Assembly (NCBI GenBank): GCA_016882165.1
Contig: VHBV01000008.1
Span: forward strand, 1-17,404
Reading direction: 5' to 3'
DNA: 17,404 bases
From: Candidatus Pelagibacterales bacterium
Lineage (GTDB): Bacteria; Pseudomonadota; Alphaproteobacteria; Rickettsiales; UBA1997
Positions 15,655 to 17,404 of the stretch are shown here, piece by piece. The position numbers and the translations under genes are program-made. The first letter of the stretch is position 1. Every line of letters begins with the position of its first letter. A model generated the notes under the pieces. That model saw only the letters and a program-made list of their open reading frames with translations, made no database searches and was not told where the DNA came from.

Positions 15655-15768
15655 CTCATTGCAAGGAGGGCAAAGACCGACGTGGCAATCCACTTCGCAA
15701 TAAATTCTGGGTTTTTGACTAGATAGATTGCCACACTTCGCACCAGTGCTTGCTCGCAATGAAGGAGA
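15655..15768. repeat. Inverted pair of ATTGC/GCAAT repeats between rdgB and dnaJ
   Basis: A minus-orientation copy (about 15655-15692, CTCATTGCAAGG to CGTGGCAATCCAC) faces a plus-orientation copy (15726-15768, GATTGCCACACTTCG to CTCGCAATGAAGGAG), 33 nt apart. A further half-copy (CATTTCGAGTGAGGA) lies at about 15626-15640. The first part of this 519-nt gap also has a short AGCTT/AAGCT stem with a T-run nearby (15590-15622), at best a poor rdgB terminator. Between 15770 and 15884 I see only AT-rich sequence. Confidence 0.75.
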
Positions 15769-15884
15769 CTTAGAAAGAGCTTACCAACATAATAAGTACT
15801 CCTAGCAATTAAGAGTTGGTTGTAATAAAATAGTCATTTAATCATCCAAGATAATTACTTAAAGTTTAGTAACTATACCATCTT

Positions 15885-15977
15885 AACAAGTACTGTCATC
15901 CTGAGCTTTAGCGAAGGATCTCAGAAATTTTTTGCTCAAAGCTTACCCTGCCTGAGATGCTCAGGATGACACTTGTT
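15885..15977. repeat. TCATCCTGAGC palindromic element upstream of dnaJ
   Basis: GTCATCCTGAGC (15895-15906) and GCTCAGGATGAC (15959-15970) form a perfect 12-bp stem. Outer arms AACAAGT (15885-15891) and ACTTGTT (15971-15977) extend it past a 3-nt bulge, and an inner stem ATCTCAG/CTGAGAT (15918-15924, 15952-15958) continues it. The whole resembles a small non-autonomous mobile element. This type of repeat is common across Rickettsia-like and other genomes. Confidence 0.85.
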
Positions 15978-15981
15978 GTTA

Positions 15982-15990
15982 TGTTATAAT
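15982..15990 (+). promoter_or_regulatory. Extended -10 promoter of dnaJ
   Basis: TGTTATAAT matches TGnTATAAT exactly and lies 4 bp past the end of the palindromic element. Transcription would start near 15997 with a leader of about 83 nt. A weaker RpoH-like candidate (CTTG at 16014-16017) lies further downstream. Confidence 0.5.
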
Positions 15991-16079
15991 TCCTAAAGTT
16001 TAATTAATTTACCCTTGTAAAAGCATCTTAGAATTATTAATTTTAACCACACTTATCACATAAATTCACAATCTTAAAA

Positions 16080-17213
16080 ATGACCGAAAAAAGAGATTAT
16101 TATCAAGTTTTAGGCGTTTCGAAAAACGCATCAGCTGACGAAATTAAAAAATCTTATCGTAAGCTGGCAATGCAATATCACCCGGACCGTAACCCAGGTA
16201 ATAAAGAAGCTGAAGCTAAGTTTAAAGAAGCAACAGAAGCTTACGAAGTTTTAAAAGATGAACAGAAAAAAGCTGCTTATGACCAATATGGTCACTCTGC
16301 ATTCTCTCAAGGAGGAGGCGGTGGTCAAGGTGGTTTTGATGGTTTTGACTTTAACGATATTTTCAGCAATTTCTCTGATATTTTTGGCGATTTTGGTGGC
16401 AGACAACAAAATAAAAAAAGAAGTGCTGCACAACGTGGATCCGACATTCGCTATAACTTAGAAATTTCGCTTGAAGAGGCTTATCGAGGTGTGAATGAAA
16501 AAATTACCTTCACAATTCCAACAAGTTGTTCTTCTTGTAATGGCTCTGGAGCACAAAATGGAGAACATCCTGTTGACTGTACAACATGTAAAGGTAGTGG
16601 AAAAATTCGTGTACAACAAGGTTTCTTTATTGTTGAACGCGCTTGTACAACTTGCTCGGGCACAGGTCAAATTATTAAAAATCCTTGTAAAACTTGTAAC
16701 GGACAAGGAAGACTTAATAAAGAAAAAACTTTATCTGTAAAAATTCCTGCAGGAGTTGAAGAAGGAAACAGAATTCGCTTAAGCGGTGAAGGAGAAGCTG
16801 GAGTAAGGGGCGGACCTTCTGGTGATTTATACGTTTATATTTCAATTCGTAAACATCAGTTCTTCTCAAGAAAAGGTGATGATATTCATTTTGAAGTACC
16901 AATTAAGTTCACTACCGCAGCTCTTGGTGGATCAGTTGAAATTCCTACAATTGACGGCACTAAAGCAAAATTACAAATTGTGGAAGGTTCGCAAAATGGC
17001 GATCAATTCCGCCTAAAATCGAAAGGTATGTCAGTTATGAACGCTGGTGGAAGAAGGGGTGACATGTATGTTAAAGTAAATATTGAAACTCCAATTAAAC
17101 TTTCAAAAGAAGAACGTGATTTGCTGCAAAAACTTGATGTTTTAATGCAAGGAAAAGCAAGTAATCCTAAGTCTGATAGCTTTTTCAAGAAAGTTAGCGA
17201 TTTGTTTTCTTAG
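16080..17213 (+). CDS. dnaJ: Chaperone protein DnaJ
   Basis: The Hsp40 co-chaperone that delivers clients to DnaK and stimulates its ATPase. The J domain (about 5-70) has HPD at 34-36. A Gly/Phe-rich region follows (about 78-107). The zinc domain has all four CxxCxGxG modules, starting at C150, C167, C189 and C203. The C-terminal substrate-binding domains complete a type I DnaJ of 377 aa. The ATG at 16080 has no Shine-Dalgarno; the MTEKRDYYQVLGV opening fits the family. dnaK, which often precedes dnaJ, is not here: rdgB and a 519-nt repeat-rich gap lie upstream. No standard terminator follows the stop; the tandem hairpin repeats begin 29 nt later. Confidence 0.98.
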   Translation: MTEKRDYYQVLGVSKNASADEIKKSYRKLAMQYHPDRNPGNKEAEAKFKEATEAYEVLKDEQKKAAYDQYGHSAFSQGGGGGQGGFDGFDFNDIFSNFSDIFGDFGGRQQNKKRSAAQRGSDIRYNLEISLEEAYRGVNEKITFTIPTSCSSCNGSGAQNGEHPVDCTTCKGSGKIRVQQGFFIVERACTTCSGTGQIIKNPCKTCNGQGRLNKEKTLSVKIPAGVEEGNRIRLSGEGEAGVRGGPSGDLYVYISIRKHQFFSRKGDDIHFEVPIKFTTAALGGSVEIPTIDGTKAKLQIVEGSQNGDQFRLKSKGMSVMNAGGRRGDMYVKVNIETPIKLSKEERDLLQKLDVLMQGKASNPKSDSFFKKVSDLFS

Positions 17214-17242
17214 AATCACTTCATTGCCAATAAGCTAATATA

Positions 17243-17392
17243 GTGGATTGCCACGTCGCTTGCGCTCCTCGCAATGACGGAGGGAAGAAAAAGTGGATTG
17301 CCACGTCGCTTGCGCTCCTCGCAATGACGGAGGGAAGAAAAAGTGGATTGCCACGTCGCTTGCGCTCCTCGCAATGACGGAGGGAAGAAAAA
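17243..17392. repeat. Three perfect 50-bp tandem copies of an ATTGC/GCAAT repeat
   Basis: Units at 17243-17292, 17293-17342 and 17343-17392 appear identical. Each starts GTGGATTGCCACGTCGC, has a CTCGCAATGACGG segment, and ends in GGGAAGAAAAA. ATTGC and GCAAT within the unit are inverted, so each can fold as an imperfect hairpin. The array starts 29 nt after the dnaJ stop and continues nearly to the window end. It is the undiverged form of the repeats at 9306, 14097 and 15655. Confidence 0.95.
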
Positions 17393-17404
17393 GGCCCCTT
17401 TCTC

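Noticed and set aside
17243..17392. Regular 50-bp repeats as a possible CRISPR array
   Set aside because: Units are contiguous and identical with no variable spacers, and no cas genes are present.

Overview
The window is strongly AT-rich, with compact genes and intergenic gaps filled by short palindromic repeats. Many starts lack a Shine-Dalgarno sequence. The dnaG-rpoD pair, an alphaproteobacterial-type RegB/RegA two-component pair, a RegA-like Fis-type output domain and a NuoG of rickettsial size suggest a reduced-genome alphaproteobacterium, most likely Rickettsiales or a relative. The dispersed hairpin repeats (ATTGC...GCAAT cores and a TCATCCTGAGC palindrome) resemble those scattered through Rickettsia-like genomes. 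The lineage is inferred from gene content and not proven.

Layout: 1-236 holds a two-copy tandem repeat, nested inverted repeats and an extended -10 promoter. It is followed by dnaG (primase) and rpoD (major sigma factor with a long lysine-rich N-terminal tail), 12 nt apart. Next comes a two-gene membrane module on the same strand: a DUF898/YjgN-type membrane protein and an M48-type membrane metalloprotease, 4 nt apart. On the opposite strand, 9213 down to 6582, is a tight four-gene operon: exported cyclophilin, HIT protein, cystathionine beta-lyase (metC) and a GNAT acetyltransferase. After a repeat-containing gap come ssb with a clear terminator, a stand-alone nuoG, then regB-regA with stop and start codons abutting. 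The last part carries rpsP with a strong terminator, rdgB, a 519-nt repeat-rich gap and dnaJ. The window ends in three perfect 50-bp tandem repeats.

Most genes are housekeeping: replication (dnaG, ssb), transcription (rpoD), translation (rpsP), nucleotide-pool cleaning (rdgB), protein folding (dnaJ, cyclophilin) and respiration (nuoG). The regulatory theme is redox: RegB/RegA sits directly behind a complex I subunit gene. I found no phage, transposase, CRISPR, toxin-antitoxin or defence genes and no tRNA or rRNA. The least described elements are the histone-like tail on RpoD, the DUF898-M48 pair, and the repeat families placed next to promoters and gene ends.
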